Assembly (NCBI GenBank): GCA_023014365.1
Contig: JAEBUN010000009.1
Location: 806,001 to 870,000, forward strand
DNA length: 64,000 nucleotides
DNA from: Lepiota brunneoincarnata
Lineage: Eukaryota > Basidiomycota > Agaricomycetes > Agaricales > Agaricaceae
Direction of reading: 5' to 3'
Shown here: piece after piece, positions 37,101-47,719 of the stretch
Layout: the number at the start of each line of letters is the position of its first letter
Position numbering within the stretch: position 1 is the first letter of the stretch
Notes under the pieces: generated by a model
Seen by the model: the letters and a program-made list of their open reading frames with translations, nothing else
Databases searched by the model: none
What the model was told of the DNA's origin: nothing
Translations under genes and position numbers: made by a program

Positions 37101-38047
37101 CGACCTGATCTTGCCCCCTTTAAGATACTTGACCAAGACCTCCTCGAACTCCCTCACGGTCTGATTGTGATAATCAATAAGATCCGGGAGCTTGCCGACT
37201 TTACGACCAATATGTACACTGGTCGTTGGATACGGGACACCCAGGCCCTCAAAAATAGCCTTGAGACCCTCGTCAGCCTGATATTTCTTGGAGACCCCTT
37301 TGACCTGTAAGGTCCGCGCATAGAAGGACTGAAGATACTCGGGGGAGCGGAACCACGCGTGCCGAAGCTGAACCATTTTCTTCCAGTGCACATGGACACA
37401 AAAGATGATGAGGAAGGTGATGAGGTACGTGACGACGACGTGCGCATACAAGAAGGACCCGGATACGTCCCGAATTGTAAGCATACTGAGAATGTCACGT
37501 CTTTTAGAGGGAACATTGCGAAGGTTGTAGACAATGTTAATCGGGATGAGAATGGCACATGTAAGGGCGGCGATGCCAGTGAAGAGCCATCGCATGAGAC
37601 GGAGGAAGCGAAGGAAGGCAACGGCATCAAGGCCAATTTTGTCAAGGAGTTCTGGTTCTTTGGTGTGTATCAGCGGTGGAAGCCAGCCGAACAATGAGTC
37701 GGATATCCGAGGGGGCGGTTTGGTGCCGACATGATACTTGACCTTGGGTTCGTAGATGATCTAATGGATACCATGAGCTCACGTAGAGGGTAAAGGAGAG
37801 CAGGGGTGGCACCCACTGCAAAAGGCAACGATGCGCACCTTGTTTTTTGGGCGTAATACATTGAAGAATAGGATAGTGACGACCTATGGCACCATGTATA
37901 AGGGAAGGTGGAGAATCGACCGACTGAGAATAATGGACCCACCGAGACAACGCTCATAAGCGCAACCTGGGATCCAACTGCTGCAGGCGCCAGCGCCCGC
38001 GAGTTTTCATTGAGAATCTGACCGGCACCGTCGACGACGACAGACAT
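34156..38047 (-). CDS. CSC1/OSCA-like (DUF221) membrane channel, copy B
   Basis: This is a paralogue of the gene at 346-3963, on the opposite strand. Exons are 38047-37943, 37883-37839, 37760-37027, 36971-36785, 36725-36591, 36529-36389, 36331-36212, 36188-36098, 36045-35982, 35936-35865, 35811-35740, 35685-35676, 35617-35474, 35421-35352 and 35300-34156. They sum to 1045 codons in one frame (1044 aa). Motifs are as in copy A: FGWLPPLIHTKEPELLDKIG, PYPTTSVHIGRKVGKLPDLI, AVIARYFAFLVISQLVIFTL, SSWVYKYQLMFVFV and FGHPALHMELFTPMLHAKMM. The cytosolic tail (about 700-1044) is longer than in copy A and rich in Gln, Ser, Pro and His. Relative to copy A it has one extra intron (36388-36332, inside WLTK-YMGALTH) and lacks the last intron of copy A. 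The remaining introns sit at matching places, so the two genes share an ancestor with the same structure. It is presumed to be an osmo- or mechanosensitive cation channel. Confidence 0.92.
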
Positions 38048-38439
38048 GGTGGGGTGTTATCTAGGGGTGATTTAGGGAGCGAAGCAGCGTTGTGGAGCCG
38101 ATGGAGCTGCTGTCGGGGACTGAATAGGGTGGGACGTAAGAAAAAGAACGTGTGATAATTAGAGACGTTGACGGAGCCGGTAGACTCTGACGACAAGGAT
38201 GACCTTGGGGGGTGGTGGTAGGGAACACACTTGGACAGGGTCTCACAAACTGCCTGGAAAGCCCGGAAGCCGGAGGAAATCCGGACACAAATTCGGCTTA
38301 GGTCACCCAAAATAGTTATGTTTTTGTTGTCTAATACAACCCACGACTCGCGATCACAGCCAAACGGCAGAAAAAGACCACCGCGCTCACAGAACGCTTG
38401 AGAATACTTCCGAAAGGAACAATGCGATTAGTGTTCCCA
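38048..38439. other. spacer between CSC1-like B start and NFKBIL1-like gene end
   Basis: About 390 bases that should contain the promoter of copy B and the 3' end of the next minus-strand gene. Nothing specific was recognised. Confidence 0.5.
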
Positions 38440-39586
38440 TCATGTTCCCCCGTCCATCAACGTGTTCAACACACGAACAACTTGTCCAATGCCTTCTCTG
38501 GCCTTCTCCTGCTCGTCTTCGCGCACCAACTTCATAAATCTTCCCTCAAACTTGTCTGGATGAAACCTTAAAAATGTCTCTCGCAACACGTCCTTTCGGC
38601 TCTTCTCCCCCTCTCCACTCGGTCCACCAGTAGGCAGTAAGAATGCGGATATGGCTTCTAGAGTCAGGTCGTCTAGTGATGTTGGCACGGCTTCCGATCT
38701 ATGTCCAGATTTGTAGTTGCGGATGATGGGCCAAGGAATGTCGCTGAAACTAAACAGCTCGGGGGTACCTGGACTCCCATTGCTAGCAAGAAACGCCTTC
38801 CACTTGATGTGGTATGCCTCCCTAGCGTGCTCCCATCGCCGTGCACCCCGTTCTTGCTTCTTCCGCTTGCGTTCCTCTTCGGCGGCCTTCTCTAGCCGTG
38901 CCGTCTCTTTATTGCGCGCTTTTTCCTCGGCAAGCCGAGCAGCGTAGGCGGCCTTTTGTCTCTGCTGCTCTTCATATTCACCCGCATGGGTTTTTCTGCA
39001 GCATGTTCAAAATTAAACGATGAAAATGTATATTAACGAATTACACCCACCGATACATTCCCATGCGTATCCACTCGGCATACTCCTCATCATCCATTTG
39101 CTGAGGGTCCATTTTTAACCAGTCGTCATCTTGGAGAGCATTGGAACGCGTCCTCGTTGAAGGTGCCCTCCACCTATCGGGCACATGCGCAAATTCGTTC
39201 AACCTTGCCTCTAATGAATCCAGCCTCTCATCATCCATAAACGCATCAAACAACCTCTCCCGAAACCGCATCTCATCCACTTCTGCCCTGGACCTGTCCT
39301 CGTCCGGCTTGTGACGATGAGAAGAGGGGCCAGAGTAGCTGCTCGATGGGACAGTTTGTGGTCCATAGTGTTCATCCTCGTCGCTCGATGCCCAGTTCCG
39401 CTCGGGTTCCCCGGAATCCTCAGTCATGCGGGGCCTCTTTCGCGGTGAGGACCTTTTGAGCTCTGGTTCATCATTAGTGTCGTGCCGCCTCTCCCTGTGT
39501 TTGTGTTTGTGCTTTTCTTTCTTTTCCTTCTTGCGTAGACGGCGAGCTTCTTCTTCCGGGGTGCGCTTTAGGTGAAGTTTGGGCAT
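38440..39586 (-). CDS. NFKBIL1-like nuclear protein with J-like C-terminus
   Basis: Two exons (39586-39051 and 38995-38440) give 363 aa. The order matches NF-kappa-B-inhibitor-like 1 proteins without the ankyrin part. A very basic N-terminus comes first (LRKKEKKEKHKHKHRERRHD), then a Ser-rich region, then helical charged segments (MRFRERLFDAFMDDERLDSL; EYAEWIRMGMYR). A long Lys/Arg/Glu/Ala coiled coil (about 180-240) follows, then the conserved FSDIPWP motif. The end is a DnaJ-like block (SRKDVLRETFLRFHPDKFEG) with the HPD tripeptide. NFKBIL1 homologues are nuclear and have been linked to RNA processing in animals. The job in fungi is not established, so the function here is only suggested. 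The gene lies 91 bases from the end of the next minus-strand gene. Confidence 0.78.
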
Positions 39587-39677
39587 CGAGAAGGGGGCAT
39601 TATCGGGTTAGGAGAACTCGTGATTTGAGCTTATGCAAGCATCCCAACAGCAAATGAGGGAATCACGTCCTACTGGC

Positions 39678-40282
39678 CTAAGGCTCAGCTTTATTTCTTC
39701 TAAACACCCTAGTTACCACACGCTGAAGAGGTTGCAATATACGCCGAGAAAAAGCAGGAGAGAGATATAGCGATGCTCCAATACGGACAGGTAGCAGCGC
39801 CTGACAATATAAGTACCTCTGTGCAGGAAATCCAACACACACACACACACCTTGGTGACGCCATAAGCGACCACTGCATTTGCTACGTCTCCAGCAAGAT
39901 GTCCAGGAGCGGCCAGAACCTCATCCCAACTATCCACCTCACCTGGCTTTCTCTTCTCATAACCAAAAATACCATATCGCCTCCCAACCCTAGCTGCCCA
40001 TCTATCACCCTCTTCTACCCACCCTCGTAGCTTCCGTCTGCCCCAGACTACAGTAGATTGGCCACCGGCCTCTTCGTTATCGATGTCCTCGATTATAGTG
40101 TTGATAACAGCTTCGCCGACACCCAGAGTGCGGGATGCGTAGAATACACCGACGAGCGGTATGACCGCCGTCAGCTCATGGAGAATACCAAAAGAGAGGA
40201 CGAGGGATGGTAATGGTGTCCCTGTGCGGGCAGAAAGGTTCTTGAGTGCGTTAGCGAAATGACCTCTGGGTGGTATTGACAT
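39678..40282 (-). CDS. probable mitochondrial membrane protein (Fmp10-like)
   Basis: Two exons (40282-39851 and 39800-39678) give 184 aa in phase. The first part has an ANALKNLSARTGTPLPSLVL segment, then a strongly hydrophobic stretch (SFGILHELTAVIPLVGVFYA). A charged middle (RKLRGWVEEGDRWAARVGRR) and a second hydrophobic or amphipathic segment near the C-terminus (VANAVVAYGVTK-ALLPVRIGASLYLSP) follow. The order resembles fungal proteins related to yeast Fmp10, a mitochondrial protein of unknown function. I recall that family only in outline, so the match is tentative. The single intron starts inside a CA/GT dinucleotide repeat. The gene is divergent from the one at 40351, with only 68 bases between the two ATGs. 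Confidence 0.6.
39835..39850. repeat. CA/GT dinucleotide repeat at a splice donor
   Basis: Eight CA units on the plus strand read as GT on the gene strand. They form the 5' end of the intron in the Fmp10-like gene, so the donor GT is the first of eight identical possibilities. Confidence 0.85.
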
Positions 40283-40350
40283 AAGTAAGTATAGTAAGAC
40301 CTAACCCTAAATTAATAATCTTTGCTTTTCCCAATTTTCTTACAAACGTC
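40283..40350. promoter_or_regulatory. compact bidirectional promoter
   Basis: Only 68 bases separate the start codons of two divergent genes (40282 minus, 40351 plus), so both promoters and 5' UTRs must share this stretch or reach into coding sequence. It contains an AACCCTAA element resembling a telobox near 40304 and an AT-rich patch after it. No TATA box is apparent. Whether the two genes are co-expressed is unknown. Confidence 0.55.
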
Positions 40351-42044
40351 ATGGTACGGACGAGCATGCTGCGCTCGACGACTCGAGCACTCCGACCTTC
40401 ACCGGCAGCACGCTTGGTATCGTGTCGGCGGTACCACAATCTGAATGACATCTGGGCTCCTGCTCCTAGAGCAGCAAAACCAATTTCGGATCCTTACCCG
40501 AAGGGAAAGGCAAAGGCTAATGAGGGGATTCCGGTGTTGCTGGCTGAAAACCGATGCGCCCACATCAGGACTTGGGATTTTCTGCGTAATCCTGCCGAGG
40601 CTTTGACTCTTATACGTGCTGTCGAACAAAAATACGGTCCGGTCGAGAGCTTTTCATTTCAAAAGGTGGGCAAAATTTGCTACTTTCGTCCTTTTCTCCT
40701 TTCACATACTGCTGCCCAGGATTTTGACAATCCCCTCTTATACCAAATTAATGTCAAAGTTACCTTCCGCGACATCGCATCCTTCAATCGCGTCCCAGAA
40801 GCCTCGGAAACGCTCCACGTTCGAGCACCCAAGGTCGAGCACAAACGACCAGGTGGAGTTGGATTAGACGAGATACATAGCCTTATCTCCGACGACGTCG
40901 AGTTCCTCACAGCTGATCAAGTTACCAACATTGCTCCAGAGAGAACAATCGACTTTCGGGTAGAGCGTGCAAGTACGTACACCACAACACCTGCTACTTT
41001 CACAGGTATTGATTCATCACAGAACGTGCCTATTACGAGGAAAGCCCGTACCGCTTCACCGGTTCAAACCACCAATACCGAAGAGTGGTTGGCGCGAGGA
41101 TGTTAGAGTGGGGTGGCTTCCATGGGATGGAGCCCATAGACTCGACGAGGTCGATTACCAACGAGGAGCTCACTTCTGGTGCTCTGGACCACGCTCATAT
41201 GCGAAGGGCATTGAGGGAATGGGCTGGATATCTGAACATACGGAACCCATTCGAGACCTATCCTGAACCTGAAGAGAAAATGCGTAACGCGCCCGAAGAC
41301 CGGGAGACGGACCCGAACGCGCTGGAGGGAGTGAAGGCGGAAAAACTGGAACGGACACCATCGGAACCGGCATTCGGAGAATGGGTGCCTCTGGATATAG
41401 AAGAGTCCAAGACGACCCGGGATCCATTCGAGGAGACGATAGATCTGGGGGACATTAAAGTGACATCGAGAGTTACTACGAAACCATCAGGGGGACCATC
41501 AACAAAGGATAGTTCAGTGGATGAAATCGATACTGTACCAAGGGAACAAACACCGTCGTTGCAGCCGGAAGGAACAACGGCCTCGCCAATACAAACTGCG
41601 GCTAGACCTACGCTGACGACTACCGAACTTTCGACGCCGACCCCAAGCGCACCTCCACCGCCCCAGTCTAAACAATACCCCTCAATTCCCCTCCCATTTC
41701 CCAAAGGCAACTCGATATTATCGGGTTCCGAATCTACTCGAGTCCAACTACCCTCGTCTTCGAGCCCTCCGTTCCGATCCTCCAAACCCAAAGTCGACCA
41801 GAAAGAATTACAAACTCAACTTGAGGAAGCGAGAAAAATAGCAGCCACGGTTAGATCATTTGAAAAGAAGGTTGCTGGTCGAAAAGATGAGCGAGCTAAA
41901 AGGACGGAGCAGCGGGAACGAACAGTAGGGATGAAGGAGACACAAGAGGTGCAAGAGGAAACCAACTTAGATGATACAATCCTAGAGCCGAACCCTCGAT
42001 TTAGTAGTTTATTTAACAGACTGCAGAATGTCTTCAAGGGATAA
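40351..42044 (+). CDS. conserved-looking mitochondrial-type protein of unknown function
   Basis: Exons 40351-40665, 40720-40972 and 41023-42044 total 530 codons (529 aa). The N-terminus is a typical mitochondrial presequence (MLRSTTRALRPSPAARLVSC, Arg/Ser/Ala-rich, no acid). A probably folded part follows: EGIPVLLAENRCAHIRTWDF, LIRAVEQKYGPVESFSFQK, LLYQINVKVTFRDIASF and YYEESPYRFTGSNHQYRRVV. The C-terminal half (about 290-480) is acidic, then Pro/Ser/Thr-rich and likely disordered, ending in a Lys/Glu coiled coil (QLEEARKIAATVRSFEKKVA). I do not recognise the family. A role in mitochondrial gene expression would be only a guess. It shares a 68-base promoter with the Fmp10-like gene, whose product also looks mitochondrial. 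Confidence 0.72.
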
Positions 42045-42169
42045 TTTAACAATCCGGATATTATTTGTATTTGTTTTGGCACGAGCCCCCGAGTCCTAGC
42101 CGAGGACTTGGAAACATCAAGTAACCCCCTCAAGATTCTCAACGGCGTCGGCACTCTTCAAAACGAAAA

Positions 42170-42902
42170 ATGGGCTCCACCAGGTGAGTGACGACTTTTT
42201 GATCCATAAAGGAACATACGATGGGTTCTGCGAGATGCGGAGTTGTATGGATGAGATGGATGGGAGTCGCCGCGGGTAGATGATGCTGCTTCCCGGCGCT
42301 CGAATATTGCTGGAATACATGGGCCCCGCAACCGAATTCACATACCAGCTCGGAACTCCCTTCGATTCGTCTTCTTCACCCTTACACCATACTATCGGGC
42401 CAGGCTAAACGAGAATCTCTCGCAGATTGTACAGCAAAGGCCGTGTCCTAGGCCACAAGCGGGCCAAACGCAATTCCCGCCCCAACACCTCGCTGATACA
42501 AATTGAGGGCGTTGCAAGCAAGGAAGATGCTCAATTCTACCTTGGCAAGGTTCGTCGTGCCGAGTGTCTGGGTTTAACAGTGGTATTGATGGGAGTTTAC
42601 CGGGTAGCGTGTTGCCTACGTCTACAAGGCCAAGCGGGAGATCCAAGGCTCTAAAATTCGTGTGATCTGGGGGTCAGTCGCGATTTCTGATGATGCGGTT
42701 GGACGGATTTATTGACAATTCCATGTAGACGCGTAACTAGACCACATGGGTCGTCAGGCGTTGTCAAGTCAAAATTCCGCTCTAATCTTCCTCCCCGCGC
42801 ATTCGGTGCTAGCGTCCGAGTGGTGAGTGCTTTAGACTTGCAAAGACAGCTAAGCGATACCAAATAACGTTTCTCCAGATGCTCTATCCCTCGAACATCT
42901 AA
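42170..42902 (+). CDS. RPL33: 60S ribosomal protein eL33 (L35Ae)
   Basis: Five exons (42170-42183, 42426-42549, 42608-42672, 42729-42822, 42879-42902) give 106 aa, as expected for eL33 (yeast 107). Family motifs are [51 protein letters not shown] and [19 protein letters not shown] at the C-terminus. The protein is part of the large ribosomal subunit. The first exon codes for only four residues and part of a fifth, and it is followed by a 242-base intron, the longest in the window. This is a usual arrangement for ribosomal protein genes in fungi, where the first intron can carry regulatory signals. The second intron has an unusual donor (gttcgt), but the phase and protein leave little choice. 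Confidence 0.93.
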
Positions 42903-43079
42903 TTTTTGTACGCAATACACACATGGCTCTCTCCTCCACTTTTACAATATGACATGTTTGCATGCGTCCACGATAAAGCATATCACTGAGTGTAACTGTA
43001 CATAAGACAGAATGGAGAACCCTTGCTCCGCGATCAGGTGAGACGGCCTTGTCACGATCGTGTTCTCATACCGCCGGCA

Positions 43080-45129
43080 ATGCTTTCCCGGATCTCACCC
43101 TCCCGAGCGCCCCATCTTGCTCTCTCCCACTACACCATGTTGTCCTTCGCTAACCACTCCTCGCGAGTCCTCCGCGCTGCTGTGACTGGAATCAAGCAGC
43201 CAGCTCTTGTCAGGTAGACGAGCAGCCTCCAGTCGTGCGTGCTATAATACTCTCGTTCGACCGCTGACCCCTGCTCACTATGGACCGGAACCTAGAAATG
43301 ACCAAGTTCAACTGGGAGGTGAGCGGTGGTCCGTAAGTTTGCACATGGAGTGTGCCATAAATGCCGTTCGATAGGATCCCCTAAATTTGGAATCCCAATT
43401 GACAGAGGAGGAGGTTGCCATTCGGTATGTTCCTGAGACCTCGAGATGGTGGACTATATCACCAACGGATAACCAGGGACACTGCTCATCAGTATTGTCA
43501 AGTGGGGCTACTTCATGTATCTTTTTTGGATACGGCACTCGACGGTTTATTTTAGGAGAATCTTATGCCTAGAGTGCTCAACCAGTGGAGGACAGAAGGT
43601 TCGCCGTGTCTCGATTCTTGACATTCACCGGTGCTGAACGTACATTGGCAGAATTCAACCATGATATCCTTCCAGAGATGGGTAAATTGGGCTTGCTCGG
43701 GCCCACTATTAAAGGGTACGGATGCGCGGGTGTGAGCAACGTCGCGTATGGGCTCATTGCACGAGAAATAGAGAGGTGAGTCCCTTGACTCTAGGCTATT
43801 GTACCCGACGTTTATCAGTTTATACACGCACATGTAGAGTTGATTCTGGCTATCGCTCGACCTCATCCGTGCAGTCCTCACTCGTAATGCATCCCATTTA
43901 TGAATTTGGGTCCGAAGCACAGAAGAGAAGTATCTTCCCCGATTGGGTACGTTAACCTTGAGACTAGTTGCACTTCCTTTGCTCACGTATTCATTCCATT
44001 TCCAGCCAGAGGAGAGCTTGTTGGAGCTTTTGTGGGTCACTGGACTTGGTCCATATTCGAAAGACAGAATATTCTGACAGGTGTTTTCCTAGGGGCTGAC
44101 CTGAGCCTAATCATGGTTCCGATCCAGCGGGGATGGAAACAACCGCTGAAGAAGTTGATGGCGGCTTCATCATCAAAGGCAGCAAGATGTGGATTTCTAA
44201 CGCGCCTGTCGCGTGAGCATTGATAGCCCTGATTTTCGCGGCACATACCTGAAACTTGTTGCAGGGACTTGTTCGTTATTTGGGCAAGATGCAAATGGGA
44301 TGGTCGCGTACGCGGTTTTCTCATTGAGAAGGTACTATTGCCAAACTTTCGATTATTAGCCTACTTGCTCACACGAAAACACAGGGCGCAAAAGGTCTAT
44401 CTGCTCCTGCCATGAAGAACAAGCTCGCTCTTCGGGTATCCCTCACTGGGTCCGTCTTCATGGACTCCGTAAGAGTACTTCAGGATGCTCTCCTCCCCAA
44501 AAGCAACGGCTTGGGAGCCGCGTTCTCCTGCCTGAACTCGGCTAGGTACGCGTCAACGCAGAGATGAAACAGCTCATCTCTGACTGATTCCGCTAGGTTC
44601 GGCATCTCCTGGGGAGTGATGGGCTCACTCGAAGATTGTCTAGCGCGCACCCGCCAATATGCACTCGAGCGCCATCAGTTCAACCGACCCATTGGTTCCT
44701 TCCAGCTCATCCAGAAGAAACTTGCAGATGCACAGACCTGAGATTGCTCTCGGCTTGCATGCCAGCTTGCAGGTGGGCAGACTTAAGGATCAGGGCAAGT
44801 TGGCGCCGGAAATGGTGAGCATGGTGAAGAGGAATAATTGTGGCAAGGCATTGCAGCAGTCGAGGACCCTGTTGGACATATTGGGAGGGAACGCTTGTGC
44901 CGATGAGTGGGTCCTTGCCTCTCTGCCGCGCCTTGAATCTGATGGTGATTGATTAGGTATCATGTTGGACGACATGTCGCGAACCTGCAAGTGACCAACA
45001 CTTATGAAGGCACAAATGTGAGATATATGCTATCAAGTTGTTGATACAGTTTTGACCTGTGATTTGTAGGATATTCACGCCCTCATCCTGGGCAAGGCTA
45101 TCACTGGTATACCCGCTTTCGCAAACTAG
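43080..45129 (+). pseudogene. GCDH: glutaryl-CoA dehydrogenase, broken by single-base indels
   Basis: This flavoprotein turns glutaryl-CoA into crotonyl-CoA in mitochondrial lysine and tryptophan breakdown. Fourteen exon-like segments (43080-43213, 43296-43318, 43375-43424, 43477-43501, 43556-43598, 43652-43775, 43838-43946, 44006-44031, 44093-44212, 44265-44331, 44385-44545, 44597-44906, 44957-45017, 45070-45129) have good splice sites and strong family identity. Examples are [76 protein letters not shown] (Glu is the catalytic base) and DIHALILGKAITGI. The presequence-like first exon is intact. Frame is lost four times: one extra A at the exon-2 start (43296), one missing base near 43930 before YLPRLA, one extra T at 44102 inside GLT-EPNHGSDP, and one extra T at 44739 inside ADAQT-E. 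Correcting these four gives 437 codons. The near-absence of other damage means a very recent pseudogene or local sequence error. Confidence 0.85.
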
Positions 45130-47719
45130 AGTACCTCTCGCAGGTCCACATGGTTGTACCGAGGGCTCTTGCTGGTAGACGTTTGATAATAAACATTTCA
45201 CGTTCGGATTTAAAACTATGCGTCCCAGCCCGGTATATGAGCCATAGCTATAACCCTTCGAGGCCATCGCGATGATTCGGGAGATGACTCCGTGATGAAT
45301 CGAATCTTGCTAAGCGAAGCAATATTGCCAGAGTGGAATGGCCTTTATGGGTCCGCCGACACCCAAACAAAATAGTAAAATCCCCTCTATTAATTGGGGT
45401 TGAATGTTGAACGCAAATCTATAGTCCTTGTTCCAAATTTTAGCTGGATTACAAAATGGCCTGGTCTATGGATACGTCCTTTCCAATCAAACCCGTGCCT
45501 GGCGCTGCTTCCTGAGATCCCTTCGGGGGCCATCAACATATACTCAGTACTCGGTTCGACCACTTGGTTTCGGCGCTGGCCCCTTGCTTAGACCCCCCAC
45601 AACCGCAGAGAGCTAATCTTCCACCGTCCCACTACAAATCCAACAGGACCTGACATTTCGTACGCCAAGGGAAGGTCCTCCATGGGCAAGGGGTAATGTC
45701 ATGACGCAGCTCCGCTGCTAAACCTAGGACATTACCATCAGAACTCATTCTCGACCAATCTAACGACCCAGGACCCCCTAGCCTACGCCTTCTCGGCGCA
45801 TTAGCCCTTGATCATACACTAGTAACCTCGTCTCCCGGATAAATGGGCACCCTCTCTCCGTACACAAGAATAAACCACTGGATCCTCACAGGTTTCTTTC
45901 GCCCAGGAATCTCCCTTCTCTATAGCGACGAACTGCATGAACAACAGGGCCTAGCCAAAGCACACACTAAAACAAAAAAGACGCACACTAGCCAGCCTCT
46001 GGAGTTCTCGCCATGACATAGCATTCAGTTGGTCTCGGTCGAGATATCGACGCGGTCTAAACGCAGCCTTGAGCTCTTTCCTAACCTCCTCGGCCCTTTT
46101 GCACTCCACCCGTCTGTGCTTGTGCTGGGCCATAAAGATAGAGTGCAGGAGAAGGAATCGAAATGTTACGTAGGCGGTTGGGACTACAACCCAAGGTTGA
46201 TTTCCGGGTAGTTTTAAGGCCCTCAGACGCCGATTGCTCACCCAGAATCATTGGTGTGCACCACCTTTGTTTTCTGGTGGCTTTGTCACGTCGGCCACAG
46301 AGGGGAGTCAAAATCTCAATGACAGCAAGGACCTGTGGCGCATTGTCCTCGAGGCCCTGCTGCGCTGAGAAAGAACCAAAGCGGCACGTTGCGTGGCATT
46401 GTAACAGCCTCCCGGCTGATATAGATTTTTTATTGTGCAAAACAGCATTTTCGGTGTAACTGACAAGGAGACCTGAACCAGAGGTTGGCTGCGACTAGAA
46501 AGAGCTGCCAGTGGTCTAGGGACACAGCAGCTACTGTCCGAGCTGTGTACCAGTTGCCTGGCCCTGGAAGGACTGGAGAGGATAGGGGAGTAGACACCGT
46601 GAGCTCGGAACGCCACCGTGCAAGAAGATGTCATACTTAGGACATAGCGGCCATATGCATACTAGGGGCAGCCGAGACCTATATGCTGTGGGAAACGGTT
46701 GATCCTTGGGGTGAGGTGTCACAGGAGCTGTTCAGGATGGACTCGAGAAACCGCGGCTTTCAGGCGTTGTGGCCATCCTCGCCAATCCACAATGACATTC
46801 ACATGATGGCTACTGGACTATCGTACAAAACTGTTACCAATAGATACGCGATACTGCATCTAAATATCGATCAGGAAAGCGGAGGCCACGTTCCTATAAA
46901 TACAGATGTGGTTCGTCACTGTGGACCCGGTGGCAAGCCGACAGGATGATTATCCGAGACATTATTGGAGAGGAGGCCCGGGAATATTGGTTAGACCAGT
47001 TCTGGATTAAAAGGTAAAATATATCGAAGGTCGAAGGGACATTAGAATTGCAAGAATATTCCCGCTTGATCACAATTCCGAAGTCTGTGTGACAAGCAAC
47101 ATGCCCAAGGAGGTCGGGGCGCCATATTTATACGCAGGCAGCCAGGTTCATACCGGTGCACTGGAGCGCGCTCGAGATTCGGGCTAAAGGATGATGGCAG
47201 GTGCTATGGGCCAAAGACTATGGTTCAAGCCAGCGATTCATTCAAGTGCCTGAGGGGCATGACGGTGAGGGTCGAAATGGAATGGCCGACATATCCATGG
47301 CCCAGTGCGAGGGACATGTCTGGTATGGCGGCTCGCCTAACATCAAGGTTGGTTTTCCGCTGCTGGAAAGAGATGTGAGGATCGTGGGTCCCACGATAGT
47401 GACCGGTCGAGTGAGGGCGCCAGGGAAACAGGGACGATGTACCCGATTTGGTCCCTCGATCTTAATAGCATCCTGTAGTTTGAACGCGAGTCAGGACAAA
47501 GAATCCCTTTGATTTGCTGTGCCCGCAGTCCAAGGACTATTTTCCAGGGCCAAAACCATCATGTCCGCCAAATAGTCATCGCACGATGCAATGCCCAGGG
47601 TGTTCTGGACATGGTGACTAAGCGTGGCGGAAGGTATAGTAGGATCTGGGGATGGTTACATGCACCGAATGCATCAAAGACGGTCCGGCGTATCCTCTTG
47701 TCTTGAGGTCCACCAATAC
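45130..47719. other. 2.6-kb stretch with one coding-like segment
   Basis: No complete gene. On the minus strand, 46241-45951 carries a segment that looks coding (VPTAYVTFRFLLLHSIFMAQ, then charged ECKRAEEVRKELKAAFRPRR). An ATG-initiated frame at 46634-46308 has a presequence-like start. The two do not join in phase, so a small indel-broken mitochondrial gene is possible but unproven. The rest, including 46683-47500 on the plus strand, shows no recognisable product. Confidence 0.35.

Noticed and set aside
44093..44223. Alternative splice choice giving an open frame through the GCDH break (AFVGADLSLIMVPIQRG...)
   Set aside because: It stays open but loses all family similarity, including the FAD-binding motif, and ends early. 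The one-base offset explains the conserved text better.
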